Positions 32,808-42,026 of a stretch of 64,000 nucleotides of DNA are shown here, one piece after another (position 1 is the first letter of the stretch; the number at the start of each line of letters is the position of its first letter). Source of the DNA: Candidatus Amarobacter glycogenicus. Lineage in GTDB: Bacteria > Chloroflexota > Dehalococcoidia > Tepidiformales > Tepidiformaceae. Both the position numbers and the translations under genes were made by a program. The notes under the pieces are model-generated. The model was not told the origin of the DNA, did not search any database, and saw only the letters and a program-made list of their open reading frames with translations. Location of the stretch: contig JADJZF010000011.1 of assembly GCA_016719395.1 (NCBI GenBank), positions 124,001-188,000 on the forward strand, in the 5' to 3' direction.

Positions 32808-34286
32808 TCAGGACGCTGCGGGTTCCCGGACCGGCGACATGATCGCTCGGACGACATCTTCCGCCGAGTAGCTGCCGTCGGCCTGCACTTCGAGCTGCTT
32901 GTAGAACCCGGTGTCTTTCCCAAGCGTGACAATGAACGGTTCTTCTCCGGTCCTCGTCGACTGGCCGTATCCGGCGGCGGAGCCAAGCCCGTTGCAAAGA
33001 CAAACCTTCGCTTCGGCGTCGGCTGCGTTACCACCTTTTTTCACATAGGCGTCGACTGCTTCCGCGGGACACCGGAAGCCGACTCCGCCGCCTTCCGATT
33101 CATCCTTCTGGTACGCCTGGGTCAGGTGCCCGATGTTGCAGATGCGCTGGCGATTCTCGTAAACGGATAGCTCCGACAGGCTGCCTTCAAGCTGGACCAC
33201 CTGGAAGGGGAAGCCCGAGGGCGATGCGGTCGCGCTCGTCTTCACGTCGAGCGAGTCGGTAGCGATTCGCTGCCTCAATTCGCGCTTGATGTCTTCTCGC
33301 AGCGCCGACTCGTTGCACAGCGCGAACGCCGACCCCACCTGCACGCCGGTCGCCCCGAGGCACTTCGCTTCGGCCAGCCGGCCCGGGCTCCCATATGACC
33401 CGGCGAGCCAGAACGGCTTACCAATTTCAGCCAGCTTCTCCAGGTCGGGCCGGTCGCGCTCCCCGTAAATCGGCTGGCCGTCGTCCGCCAGAGTCTTCCC
33501 GCGGGCAGGGGCGTTGTGTCCGCCCGCGCTCGGCCCTTCCATCACGAAGCCATCGACTTCGACCGTCGCCGCGAGCCGCATCGCCAGGGCATGGTGCGAA
33601 GCGATGAGCAGGAACTTCGGGCGCTTGAGGCACTTCCCCGCAGGCACGAACTCCCTCGGGTCGAGCTTCAGGGTCACTTTCTCGCTGCTGCCTTCAACGT
33701 CCATCCGGTAGCTCGCCGGTTCGTTGCGCGCGAAACTCGCGAGGACGGCCGGGACCTGGTGCGGGATCCCGGCGCCGACGAGCACGTAGTCGACGCCCGC
33801 CATCATCGCCCCAAGCAACACTGGGAGATGCATCAGCTGGACTTTTTCGAGCACGTTGATCCCGATGGGCCCGCTGTGCCCCTCTTTGGCGAGCCACACT
33901 TCCACAAAGGCCGAGGCAACCGCCAGCTTCGTCATCTTCGATTTTGTCGCTTTGCTGCCGTTGACCAGGACCTCGGGCTTCGGCGGTAGCTTCCGCCGGC
34001 CGCGAGCCTTGGATGGGTCGCGTACCGCGTACTGGTCCATGATCTCGCTGGCAGCTTCTGGATCGAAGGCGTTCAATGCCCGCGCGACATCCTTGTCACC
34101 CGCCTGTAAACGGTCCACAAGGATGACCGGGAGGCCGGTCCCGGAGACCACGCCGAGCACGTTCGCTCCCAGGCGCTGGCCGGCCATGGCCACAGCTCGC
34201 GCCAACCGCCAGCTTGAAACTCCGACGCCCATCCCTCCCTGGATCAGTTCAGGCAGGCGGGGTGAGTTCGTTGGACGTTGTCGCAT
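32808..34286 (-). CDS. Nitronate monooxygenase/2-nitropropane dioxygenase-like flavoprotein
   Basis: The 492-residue TIM-barrel FMN protein starts at ATG 34286 with LPELIQGGMGVGVSSWRLAR, followed by GTGLPVILVDRLQ, GINVLEKVQLMHLP, VDYVLVGAGIPHQVP, GFVMEGPSAGGHNAP and CLGATGVQVGSAFALCNESA. The PSAGGH and GVQVGSAF motifs are typical of the family. It is longer than usual because of a C-terminal Cys-containing extension (CNIGHLTQAYQ, KVCLCNGLGSAAGY). Nitronate oxidation is the family activity; enoyl reductase-like roles are possible. Confidence 0.85.
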   Translation of the reverse strand: MRQRPTNSPRLPELIQGGMGVGVSSWRLARAVAMAGQRLGANVLGVVSGTGLPVILVDRLQAGDKDVARALNAFDPEAASEIMDQYAVRDPSKARGRRKLPPKPEVLVNGSKATKSKMTKLAVASAFVEVWLAKEGHSGPIGINVLEKVQLMHLPVLLGAMMAGVDYVLVGAGIPHQVPAVLASFARNEPASYRMDVEGSSEKVTLKLDPREFVPAGKCLKRPKFLLIASHHALAMRLAATVEVDGFVMEGPSAGGHNAPARGKTLADDGQPIYGERDRPDLEKLAEIGKPFWLAGSYGSPGRLAEAKCLGATGVQVGSAFALCNESALREDIKRELRQRIATDSLDVKTSATASPSGFPFQVVQLEGSLSELSVYENRQRICNIGHLTQAYQKDESEGGGVGFRCPAEAVDAYVKKGGNAADAEAKVCLCNGLGSAAGYGQSTRTGEEPFIVTLGKDTGFYKQLEVQADGSYSAEDVVRAIMSPVREPAAS

Positions 34287-34376
34287 TGTTTCTATGGTAA
34301 GGCAGCCTCGGGCTAGCGTCAGTGCGTCCGCCTACACGCCTGCGCCGGGCGCACGCACCAATCCCGTTGCCGGCCG

Positions 34377-35378
34377 TCAAATCCGGTAGAACCTTGCTGC
34401 CGTCCCGTAGAACATCGCGTCCTTTTCCTCTTCCCGGAAGCCGGCCGCGATCCGCTTGAACGCGTTCCAGAGCACTGCATAACTCACGCTCACTTTGTCC
34501 ACCGGGAAGTTGCTCTCGAACATGCACCGCTCCGGCCCGAACCGGTCGATCGTGTACTCATAGTAATGCCGTGTCGCATCCACCAGCTCCTGGGAAGTTG
34601 GCGGCGCCGGCCGCTTGTCCCAGCCGAATCCGTTCAGCGGCATGTTCAGTCCCCCGAGCTTCGCCACCACGTTCGGGCACTTCGCCAGGTCATCGATCGC
34701 TGGCTTCCACTGGTCGAAGACCTCTTTCTGCTTCCCTGCGAACGGCCCGATGCCAAGCGGTCCTCCGAAGTGATCGAGCACGATGGGCGTCTCCGGGAAC
34801 GCACGCGCCAGGTCGGTGAGCTCCGGGATCTGCGGGTGGTAGAGCCACGCTTCAAAGGTCAGTCCCAGGCGCCCAAGGTGCGCGTACCCCTCCCGGAACT
34901 TCGCGTCCATCAGGAGGCCCTCCGGTGGGTTCGTGTGCGAGTTCCGGATGTCCGCGCTGGCGTGCCACCCGGCAGCGTGCCGGATCCCACGAAACCGGTT
35001 CGCGCTCGCGTCGATGTGCGCCGTCAGTACTGGTGCGACCGCGTCGCCGAGTGCGAGGTCCGCGAACCCGATGATCCCCGCGCACGCTCGCATCGGTCCA
35101 TACCCGCCGCTCGCACTCATCGCCGCCACGCCCTGCACGAACTCCGTCTCGCCAACTGGCCGCATCGCCTCGGAGCCGTCCGCCCGGTACATCGAAAGGC
35201 ACTCGATGAAGACGGTGCTGACGATGTTGTGGCCGCTACCGGTGTCCGCCAGGAGTTCATCCAGCAGGTAGCGGTTGCCGCCCCGGTCCCAGAGGTGGTG
35301 GTGGGGGTCGCAGATCCTGCGTCCCGGTTCCAGCGTCTCTTCCTGGACCTGGTTGAGCCAATCAGTTGAGTCGGGCAT
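34377..35378 (-). CDS. Amidohydrolase-2 family (TIM-like) hydrolase
   Basis: From ATG 35378 (SD GGAGG six bases away), 333 residues: CDPHHHLWDRGGNRYLLDEL is the metal-binding HxH motif, followed by VFIECLSMYRADG, RGIRHAAGWH, LDHFGGPLG and FESNFPVDK (final Asp/Asn ligand region). The family hydrolyses or decarboxylates ring lactones and aromatic acids. It is the downstream partner of neither SDR by direct coupling, but shares the cluster. Confidence 0.87.
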   Translation of the reverse strand: MPDSTDWLNQVQEETLEPGRRICDPHHHLWDRGGNRYLLDELLADTGSGHNIVSTVFIECLSMYRADGSEAMRPVGETEFVQGVAAMSASGGYGPMRACAGIIGFADLALGDAVAPVLTAHIDASANRFRGIRHAAGWHASADIRNSHTNPPEGLLMDAKFREGYAHLGRLGLTFEAWLYHPQIPELTDLARAFPETPIVLDHFGGPLGIGPFAGKQKEVFDQWKPAIDDLAKCPNVVAKLGGLNMPLNGFGWDKRPAPPTSQELVDATRHYYEYTIDRFGPERCMFESNFPVDKVSVSYAVLWNAFKRIAAGFREEEKDAMFYGTAARFYRI

Positions 35379-35519
35379 CGATGTCCTCCAGAGTTCCGCG
35401 AAGCCTACGCACCTTGCTCGCCGCATCTCAACCGGCGTAGCCTCGGCGCGTCAGCTGAGGCGCCCCGCTCGCGAAGGATTTCCACGAGGCCGGGTTTCTC
35501 GGTCGCGAAAGGATGCGCC

Positions 35520-36323
35520 GTGCCAGACCTCGAAGCCGAACTCGGACTGCGTGACAGGGTCGCAATCGTCACCGGCGGTGGTGCAGCCGGCGATGGCATC
35601 GGCAACGGCCGGGCCGCCGCCATGCTCCTCGCTCGCGCCGGCGCCAGCGTCTTCGTTGTCGACCGCAAGCTCGAACTCGCCGAGAGCACGGTCGAGATGA
35701 TCCTGGCCGAAGGCGGACAGGCCGCCGCCTTCGCGGCCGATGTCACCGACGAGGCAGCCTGCCGGATCCTCGTAGAGGCCGCCGTCGCCCGCTTTGGACG
35801 CCTCGACCTGCTTGATAACAACGTGGGAATCGGGAGCCGGGGCAGCGTCGTCGAGGAGTCTGCCGATGCCTGGCGCCGCGTGATGCAGGTGAACGTCGAG
35901 AGCATGTTCCTCGTCTCGAAGTACGCCATCCCTGCGATGGTGGCTTCCGGAGGCGGCGGGGCAATCGTCAACGTCGCCTCCATTTCCGCCCTTCGCCCGC
36001 GCGGGCTGACCTCGTATTCGACCTCGAAAGGAGCCGTCATCGCCCTCACGAAGGCGATGGCTGTCGACCACGGTCCCCAGGGCATCCGCGTGAACTGTGT
36101 AGCCCCCGGTCCCGTCTACACGCCGATGGTCGGCGCCGGTGCGATGAGCCCCGAAGCCCGCGAGAACCGCCGGTCCGCTTCGCTCCTCGGCATCGAAGGC
36201 ACCGGCTGGGATGTCGGCAACGCCGTCCGCTTCTTGCTTTCCGAACAGGCCCGGTACATCACCGGCCAGATCCTCGTCGTCGATGGCGGCGCCACCCTTC
36301 GCGGCCCCGAGCGCGCGAACTGA
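35520..36323 (+). CDS. Short-chain dehydrogenase/reductase
   Basis: GTG 35520 with SD AAAGGA gives 267 residues: TGGGAAGDGIGNGRAAAMLL, VVDRK, LDNNVGIGS, NVASISAL and YSTSKGAV, ending GQILVVDGGATL. It is a paralogue of the SDR at 31847, sharing the extended glycine loop and NNVG. The next gene starts 10 bases later. Confidence 0.9.
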   Translation: MPDLEAELGLRDRVAIVTGGGAAGDGIGNGRAAAMLLARAGASVFVVDRKLELAESTVEMILAEGGQAAAFAADVTDEAACRILVEAAVARFGRLDLLDNNVGIGSRGSVVEESADAWRRVMQVNVESMFLVSKYAIPAMVASGGGGAIVNVASISALRPRGLTSYSTSKGAVIALTKAMAVDHGPQGIRVNCVAPGPVYTPMVGAGAMSPEARENRRSASLLGIEGTGWDVGNAVRFLLSEQARYITGQILVVDGGATLRGPERAN

Positions 36324-36333
36324 GGTTCAGAAC

Positions 36334-36882
36334 ATGGCACGAGTCCCTTATCTCGCGAAATCCGACCTGAAGCCCGAGGACCGCAGCCTGCTCACCCGCG
36401 AAATCAACCTGAATCGAGCCCTCGTCAATAGCCCCGAAGGCGCCCGCGCCTTCGGCACGCTTGGGGGGTTCATCCGCAACAAGAGCCGTCTCGACGGCCG
36501 TCTTCGTGAGCTTGCCATCCTCCAGGTTGGCTACCTTACCCGCTCAGAGTACGAATACTCCCATCACATCAAGATCGGGCGGGACTTCGGCGTCGGCGAC
36601 GACGACATCCGTGCCATCGCGTCGGAGTCCGCCGGCGAGGTCTCGATGCTTGAACCACTGGCCTGCGCGGTCTTGCTTGCCGCCCGCGAAATGGTCACCA
36701 GCCTCGCCATTTCCGCTTCGACGTTCTCGGAACTGGAAGCCGGCCTCGACTCGGAGTGCCTGACCGACCTCGTCATCACGATCGCCTTCTATTGCGGCGT
36801 CGTCCGTCTCCTCGAATCCCTCCAGATCGACGTCGAAGACGAATATCTGCACTACCTCGAAGAATTCCCGCTCCCCATCTAA
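36334..36882 (+). CDS. Carboxymuconolactone-decarboxylase/AhpD-like protein
   Basis: The 182-residue helical protein has the family core LRELAILQVGYLTRSEYEYS followed by HHIKIGRDFGVGDDDIRAI. The AhpD-type CxxC is replaced by RSEY, so it is not a disulfide peroxidase; the decarboxylase-like branch fits better. It is co-transcribed with the SDR upstream. Confidence 0.83.
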   Translation: MARVPYLAKSDLKPEDRSLLTREINLNRALVNSPEGARAFGTLGGFIRNKSRLDGRLRELAILQVGYLTRSEYEYSHHIKIGRDFGVGDDDIRAIASESAGEVSMLEPLACAVLLAAREMVTSLAISASTFSELEAGLDSECLTDLVITIAFYCGVVRLLESLQIDVEDEYLHYLEEFPLPI

Positions 36883-36937
36883 CACGTAGTCCGGCCGCCC
36901 CCTCCCGTGCCGCTCCGTCGGCCATTCCCGAGGTTGA

Positions 36938-37884
36938 CTAGCTTGCCTTCCGGCCTCCATGGCCGAAGTACTGCCGAGGCAGGTGTGCGGCTCTCTCCTC
37001 CCCCGTCTCTGCATGCGGCGCATCTATCCAGCAGGTCCCGTCGCGGGCCACATGTCCGTCCGAATCGAACGCACCCCGCAACCCCTCCCGTGCCAGACGC
37101 AGATTCCTCGCCACCGACCCGGCGCTGTCGTCGAGCCGCCAGGGTGAGTTCTTGGAAAGATCCGGCCGGATCACCCTGACCGGCATCTGGCTCGTGAGAC
37201 ATGCTTCGACCGCCCGCGTCGTTGCTGTGCTCAGGATGCTGAACGACTGCTTCAGCACCCCCGCTGCAGTCTTCGGCCGGGCAAGGTTCGCCGGCGGCGT
37301 CAGGTCGATCGCCAGGATTTCGGTTGCCCCCATCTCCATCGCCGTCGTCATGTCCACCGAGGCCGTCACACAGCCGTCCACAAACTGGTCTCCCCCGAGC
37401 ACCACCGGTTCGAACACCCGGGGATTGCGGTCGATGCGAGGATTGCGCTGCTCAACGGGCCCGACCGGAACACGTGCTTCTCGCCGCGCGTGAGGTTCGT
37501 CGCCACGACGGCCAACTCGAGCCGGGCATCCTCGATGCTGTGGCCGCCCATGTGCTCCTCCACCAGTCGCGGCACGACGTCGTTCGTCGTCACGCTCAGC
37601 GGGTGAAACAGCCGAGCAGCCATCCGCGCCGGATGGAACTTCACCAGCGACAACCGGTCCAGCCCAAGCCAGATCTTCAGGAGTTCCTCCGGCCGGTCCG
37701 GGTGGAGTGCGATCCACGCGCCGTTGAGCGAGCCCACGCTCGTCCCGACAACGATTTCCGGCCGGAAACCGAGCTCGAAAGCGGCTTCAATGTAGGTTGC
37801 CTGGATCACGCCGAGCGCGCCTCCGCCCCCGAGCACAAGCGCCGGCCGGTTCCCCCGCCTCGTCAAGTCCGTGATGTCTGGCAT
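36938..37884 (-). CDS. Patatin-like phospholipase (one-base frameshift)
   Basis: From ATG 37884 (MPDITDLTRRGNRPALVLGG) the protein has the oxyanion GGGGALG, the nucleophile motif GTSVG and ILASTAIPG, then shifts near 37420 in a GGG run to VFEPVVLGGDQFVDGCVTAS with the DG(C) of the Ser-Asp dyad. The 947-nt length implies one missing base. The family hydrolyses phospholipid or lipid acyl esters. ATG 37884 follows the upstream stop as TGAAATG; ATG 37899 is an alternative. Confidence 0.83.
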
Positions 37885-37885
37885 T

Positions 37886-38902
37886 TCAGGTCTCGCCATC
37901 ATCTTCGGCAACCGTGGCTGCCTCTGAACCTCGGCCCGCGAGGATCCGCGCCAGCACGGCCGCGTCCACGTTCCCACCGGAGACGATCACCCCGATCCGC
38001 TTCCCCGCGGCGTCCGCAATTCGCCCGCTCATCAAGGCCGCGGCCGGGACTGCTCCGGTCGGCTCAACAACGGTCTTCATCCGGAGGACCATGAACCGTG
38101 TCGCTTCTTCGATCGCTGCGTCGGAGACCGTCACCACTCCGTCAACGAGGCGGCTGATCACGGCGAACGTCAACAGGCCGGGCTGCCGCGTCCGCACCCC
38201 GTCCGCAATCGTCGTCGGCGGGTCGATGAGCACCCGTTCGCCCGCCGCCAGGCTCAGCACCCAATCGTCGGCGCCCTCGGGCTCCACGCCCATCACCCGG
38301 GTGTTCGGCGAAAGCGCCTTCACCGCAGTTACCGTCCCAGAGAGCAGGCCGCCCCCGCCGAGGGGTGTGATCACCAGCTCCAATTCCGGGACTTCCCGCA
38401 TCAGCTCGAGCGCTGCCGTGCCCTGGCCGGCCATGATCATCGGGTCATCGAACGAGGGCACCACGTACGCGTTGGTCGGCCCTGCCGCTTCCCGCACTAC
38501 CACCTCCGGCAAATCGCGCAGGCGGTCATAGGTCCGCACCGTCGCCCCGTAGCCGCGAGTCGCCGCTGCCTTCGAAGCCGGTGCGTCCTCGGGCATCAAG
38601 ATGGTGCATGGGATCCCGAGCAGGCGCGCCGAGAGCGCCACACCCTGCGCGTGGTTGCCCGAAGAGGCGGCGACGACTCCGCGCCGCCTGGCGTCGGCCG
38701 GCAATGTGGAGAGGTGGTTGTACGCCCCCCGGAACTTGAACGCCCCGACTCTCTGGTAGTTCTCGCATTTGAAGAACACCGTCGCACCGGTTACCTCGTC
38801 GAACGTCCGCGACGTCATGACTGGCGTGCGGTTGGCAACTCCATCAAGCCGTCCCGCGGCTGCGAGCACATCGTCGAAGGAAATCGGAAGGGCGTCGGTC
38901 AC
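37886..38902 (-). CDS. PLP-dependent threonine/serine dehydratase-like enzyme
   Basis: The 338-residue fold-type II enzyme has GAFKFRGA with the PLP lysine Lys56, SSGNHAQGVAL, a TILMPEDAP segment, the phosphate-binding GGGGLLSG and a late IGVIVSGGN motif. Without a C-terminal ACT domain it fits the catabolic threonine ammonia-lyase or serine racemase branch. The start is GTG 38902 (AGGA seven bases upstream; an in-frame TAG precedes). Its stop lies one base from the patatin start. Confidence 0.88.
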   Translation of the reverse strand: MTDALPISFDDVLAAAGRLDGVANRTPVMTSRTFDEVTGATVFFKCENYQRVGAFKFRGAYNHLSTLPADARRRGVVAASSGNHAQGVALSARLLGIPCTILMPEDAPASKAAATRGYGATVRTYDRLRDLPEVVVREAAGPTNAYVVPSFDDPMIMAGQGTAALELMREVPELELVITPLGGGGLLSGTVTAVKALSPNTRVMGVEPEGADDWVLSLAAGERVLIDPPTTIADGVRTRQPGLLTFAVISRLVDGVVTVSDAAIEEATRFMVLRMKTVVEPTGAVPAAALMSGRIADAAGKRIGVIVSGGNVDAAVLARILAGRGSEAATVAEDDGET

Positions 38903-38997
38903 CTCCCGATCCTAGCGGAGCCGGCGCCACGAAAGGAGCGCCCGGCCACGTTATGGCGTTTTCAGGTACGATTCGCACTGGTGGGGCTGGAGGCCTG

Positions 38998-40053
38998 ATG
39001 CGCGCAGCCGCGCAGCAGACAGCGCACAGACATTCGCGGGAACGCCGGTCGCGTCCCGAATGGGCGGTCGTCGCCTTCGTTTCGCTCGTCGCCGCTACCG
39101 CATACCTCTGCCTCAGCATCAGCCAGGCTATTGGGTCCCACTACTCGGAGGAGACCTCGCCGGCCATCGCCGCGTTGGCCCCCCGCGACGAAGCGGACTC
39201 AGAGCAGGTCCCCGCGCCTCCAACCGTCGAAGCATCCGCCGCAGAGTTGGCCGCACCCGCGCCGCGCCCTATCCGAGGTCTCGCACCCGCTGTGGGCGAC
39301 CCGGCTCTTCTCGCCGTCATCCAGGCTGCCATCGGCCAGGACAGCGACCATATCGCGGTCTCCGTCCGCCGCATCTCCGATGGCCGTTCCGCCGCAGTCA
39401 ATGGCGACTACCAGTTCTATGCCGCGAGCACATTCAAGCTCGCCGTCCTCTACGAAGCCGAACTCCGGCATTTCCTCGGCGAACTCGAATACTCCGATAG
39501 GCTCTTCATCACCGATGAGGACGCCGCCGAAGACCTGGGCACCTCCGGCCGCCTCGAATTCGAGCCCGATGGGAGCATCACCATCGGCCATCTCCTCGAG
39601 GCGATGATTACCGTCTCCGACAACTCCTCAGCAGTGACGTTGATGCATGCCTTCGGCGCCGGCAACATCGATCAAACGCTGCGTTCGCTCGGCCTCTCCA
39701 CGATGACGGTGAACCAGGTCGAACTCTGGACCACGGCGGATGACCTCGCCCGGCTGATGCAGGCGATCTATGTCGGCGAGGGTCTGGGGATTCGGGAGCG
39801 AGCCCACATGCGCGACCTCCTGCTCGCGCAGACGATCCGCAACGGGATTCCCGGTGCGCTCCTCGGCGCGGTCGACTCTGGACTCCTGATCGGGAACAAG
39901 ACAGGTACATGGCCCGGCGCACAGCACGATGTCGCATTCGTCGAAGCCCAGTCCGGCGCGTACGTGATCGCCATCCTCACGGACGGCTCGTACGAAGGCT
40001 GGCTCGCCCTTCACCGCGTCGTCCCGGAAGTCCACGCTGCCCTTTCGGATTAA
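38998..40053 (+). CDS. Exported class A beta-lactamase-like serine hydrolase
   Basis: From ATG 38998 (SD GGAGG), 351 residues with an N-terminal membrane anchor or signal (about 22-44), a Pro/Ala-rich linker (about 45-100), then ASTFK (Ser144, Lys147), SDN (207-209) and NKTGT. These are the three penicillin-binding-fold motifs in class A spacing. The long linker and divergent body suggest a cell-wall enzyme or housekeeping DD-peptidase-like protein rather than a resistance enzyme. An upstream ATG at 38953 lacks an SD. Confidence 0.86.
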   Translation: MRAAAQQTAHRHSRERRSRPEWAVVAFVSLVAATAYLCLSISQAIGSHYSEETSPAIAALAPRDEADSEQVPAPPTVEASAAELAAPAPRPIRGLAPAVGDPALLAVIQAAIGQDSDHIAVSVRRISDGRSAAVNGDYQFYAASTFKLAVLYEAELRHFLGELEYSDRLFITDEDAAEDLGTSGRLEFEPDGSITIGHLLEAMITVSDNSSAVTLMHAFGAGNIDQTLRSLGLSTMTVNQVELWTTADDLARLMQAIYVGEGLGIRERAHMRDLLLAQTIRNGIPGALLGAVDSGLLIGNKTGTWPGAQHDVAFVEAQSGAYVIAILTDGSYEGWLALHRVVPEVHAALSD

Positions 40054-40062
40054 CACAGCAGC

Positions 40063-40085
40063 GGTCGTTTTCGCGACGTCTTTTT
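40063..40085 (+). terminator. Weak intrinsic terminator
   Basis: A short GTCG/CGAC stem followed by TCTTTTT, ten bases after the beta-lactamase-like gene. The stem is only 4 bp. Confidence 0.35.
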
Positions 40086-40154
40086 ACGCTCTCTGGTATC
40101 GCCCGGGGCACTCGCGTAGGGTAGTGTGACCCCAGCGCCCCCGGAGTTTGTCAC

Positions 40155-41027
40155 TTGCCGGATTACGACGCGCAGGAAGGCTCGGCCCTTCGTCGGCTCT
40201 TGGTCTGCCTCGGGGCAATCGCACTCTTCATAACGCTGATAGTCATCGGTCTCTCGGCCACCGGCACGGCGCACTTGCTGCCCATGCAGGCCCGCGCCGC
40301 GTCCTCGCCCGCTGCCAACTGGGACTTCGCGCGTCCCGCCGTCGACAGGATGAATGCGGCGGCGATCCAGGTCTGCGGTGCTGAGGCGACCGCCCGCGCC
40401 GCCCACGGCACGCCCAATGAAGACGTCCGTAAGGCCCAGGTTGAAGTGCTCGTCGCCGAGTACCAGCAGTCCGAGCGCGACTACAACGCCGCGGTCCGAG
40501 CGATCGTCGAGGCCGGTGGCCGCCGCCCTTCCGATGTCCCCAGCAAGGCGCTTCCCCTGGACCTCGCGCGCGCCAGGAACTGCATCAGGGTGGCCGTCGC
40601 CGAACCCAAGCAGACAAAGCCGCTCGCTGCCCTCACCCTCGCCATCGCCCAGGGCGACGATTCCGGCCCGGTCTGGATCCCCGCCCCGGAAAGCCGCTTC
40701 CTCACCCTCGAACAGCTCGACGCGGCCGCCGCCATGGCTGGCTGGCCCAACGAGCCGGGCTGGTGGCCGGAAATGCGCAAGATCATCCTTTGCGAAACGC
40801 GCAGCCTCGATACCATGGCCCACAACACCAGCGATCCCTATGGCGGTAGCTACGGCCTCGCCCAGCTCAACGGGAGCTACCACTTCGCTAATGCTGGCCA
40901 GGACTTCTCGCGCCGTTTCGACCCGGTGGTGAACCTTCGCACCGCCCTCTGGCTTCGCACCGCCCGCGGTCACTTCGGTGGAACCGGCGGGTGGTTCAAC
41001 TGCGCGAAGCTCTGGGGCATAGAATAG
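40155..41027 (+). CDS. Membrane-anchored lysozyme/transglycosylase-like hypothetical protein
   Basis: TTG 40155 (SD GGAG) gives 290 residues with one N-terminal hydrophobic helix (about 15-38), a helical middle (RKAQVEVLVAEYQQSERDYN) and a C-terminal domain with MRKIILCETRSLD, a candidate catalytic Glu, and GGSYGLAQLN. The SYGLAQLN box resembles the GLxQ motif of lytic transglycosylases. No exact family is recognised. The beta-lactamase-like gene upstream suggests a joint cell-wall role. Confidence 0.62.
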   Translation: MPDYDAQEGSALRRLLVCLGAIALFITLIVIGLSATGTAHLLPMQARAASSPAANWDFARPAVDRMNAAAIQVCGAEATARAAHGTPNEDVRKAQVEVLVAEYQQSERDYNAAVRAIVEAGGRRPSDVPSKALPLDLARARNCIRVAVAEPKQTKPLAALTLAIAQGDDSGPVWIPAPESRFLTLEQLDAAAAMAGWPNEPGWWPEMRKIILCETRSLDTMAHNTSDPYGGSYGLAQLNGSYHFANAGQDFSRRFDPVVNLRTALWLRTARGHFGGTGGWFNCAKLWGIE

Positions 41028-41052
41028 GCGGAACTTCCTGCAGGAGACGGAC

Positions 41053-41376
41053 ATGTTTGTCGCCATGAACCAGTTTTCCGTGAACGAAGGCCGCGGCGCC
41101 GATTTCGAAGAGCAATGGCGCACCCGCGAAAGCTATCTCCAGGGCTTCGAAGGCTTCGTCCATTTCGCCCTGCTCAAGGGAGACGAAGCGGGTGATTACG
41201 TCTCCCACACGATCTGGCGCTCCCGGGAGGATTTCCTCAAGTGGACCCAGTCCGAGGCCTTCAAGAAGGCCCATTCCACCCGATCGAGCGAAGGCGTGCT
41301 CGCCGGGCATCCCCGCGCCCGCTTCTACGACGCCGTCATAACCGAGCCTGCCGAGGTGCCGGTGCTTTCGCGTTGA
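41053..41376 (+). CDS. ABM-domain protein (haem-degrading monooxygenase-like)
   Basis: The 107-residue single ABM domain reads MFVAMNQFSVNEGRGADFEE, then EGFVHFALLKGDEAGDYVSH and WRSREDFLKWTQSEAF. This pattern matches HmoA/IsdG-like monooxygenases, including the W..EDF..W..S..F box. It is coupled to the next gene by a TTGA overlap. Haem degradation is the best-known activity; other quinone or antibiotic-type oxidations are possible. Confidence 0.84.
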   Translation: MFVAMNQFSVNEGRGADFEEQWRTRESYLQGFEGFVHFALLKGDEAGDYVSHTIWRSREDFLKWTQSEAFKKAHSTRSSEGVLAGHPRARFYDAVITEPAEVPVLSR

Positions 41377-42026
41377 GTCAGGCCGCGGAATCCTCGCCGC
41401 TTCGCCCCGAGCACTTCCGCCGCCAGGACGAATCCGACGACGCGCTCTTCTACCGCGAACCGCGCCTGGTCACGCACATCGATGATGCTGCGATCGAGGC
41501 GGTTTCGCGCTTCTACGGCGAACTCATCCCCCCGCGCGCCCTCGTCCTGGACCTGATGACGAGCTGGGTCTCCCACCTCCCGGCCTCGCTCCATCCTGCC
41601 GGTGTGGCGGGCCTCGGCATGAACGCCGAGGAGCTCGCACAGAATCCCGTCCTCACCGAGCGGATCGTCCAGGACCTCAACCGCGACCCTGTGCTTCCCT
41701 GGGCCGATTCCACCTTCGACGCCGCCATCGTCACCGTCTCAGTCCAGTACCTGACCGCGCCACCGCTGGTATTCGCCGAAGTCGGCCGCGTCCTCAAACC
41801 CGGAGCTCCGTTCGCGGTCGCTTATTCCAACCGTTGTTTTCCCACCAAGGCTGTCGCGGCCTGGTTGTCGCTTGATAGCCGTGCCCAGGCGGAGTTAATC
41901 GGCCTCTACTTCCGCCTCGCCGGTACCTTCACTCCGCCGCAGGCGTTCGATATCTCTCCGGGGCCGGGGAGCGACCCCATGTTCGTCGTCGTCGCCCGCC
42001 GCCTTCCCGTCATTCCCGGCGCATGA
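41373..42026 (+). CDS. SAM-dependent methyltransferase-like protein
   Basis: From TTG 41373 (overlapping the ABM stop as TTGA), 217 residues: ALVLDLMTSWVSHLP replaces the usual glycine-rich loop, followed by GVAGLGMNAEELAQNP, FDAAIVTVSVQYLTAP and EVGRVLKPGAPFAVAYS. This is the class I methyltransferase pattern, but motif I lacks GxGxG, so SAM binding may be altered. The 3' end overlaps modC by 17 bases in convergent orientation. Confidence 0.78.
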   Translation: MSQAAESSPLRPEHFRRQDESDDALFYREPRLVTHIDDAAIEAVSRFYGELIPPRALVLDLMTSWVSHLPASLHPAGVAGLGMNAEELAQNPVLTERIVQDLNRDPVLPWADSTFDAAIVTVSVQYLTAPPLVFAEVGRVLKPGAPFAVAYSNRCFPTKAVAAWLSLDSRAQAELIGLYFRLAGTFTPPQAFDISPGPGSDPMFVVVARRLPVIPGA

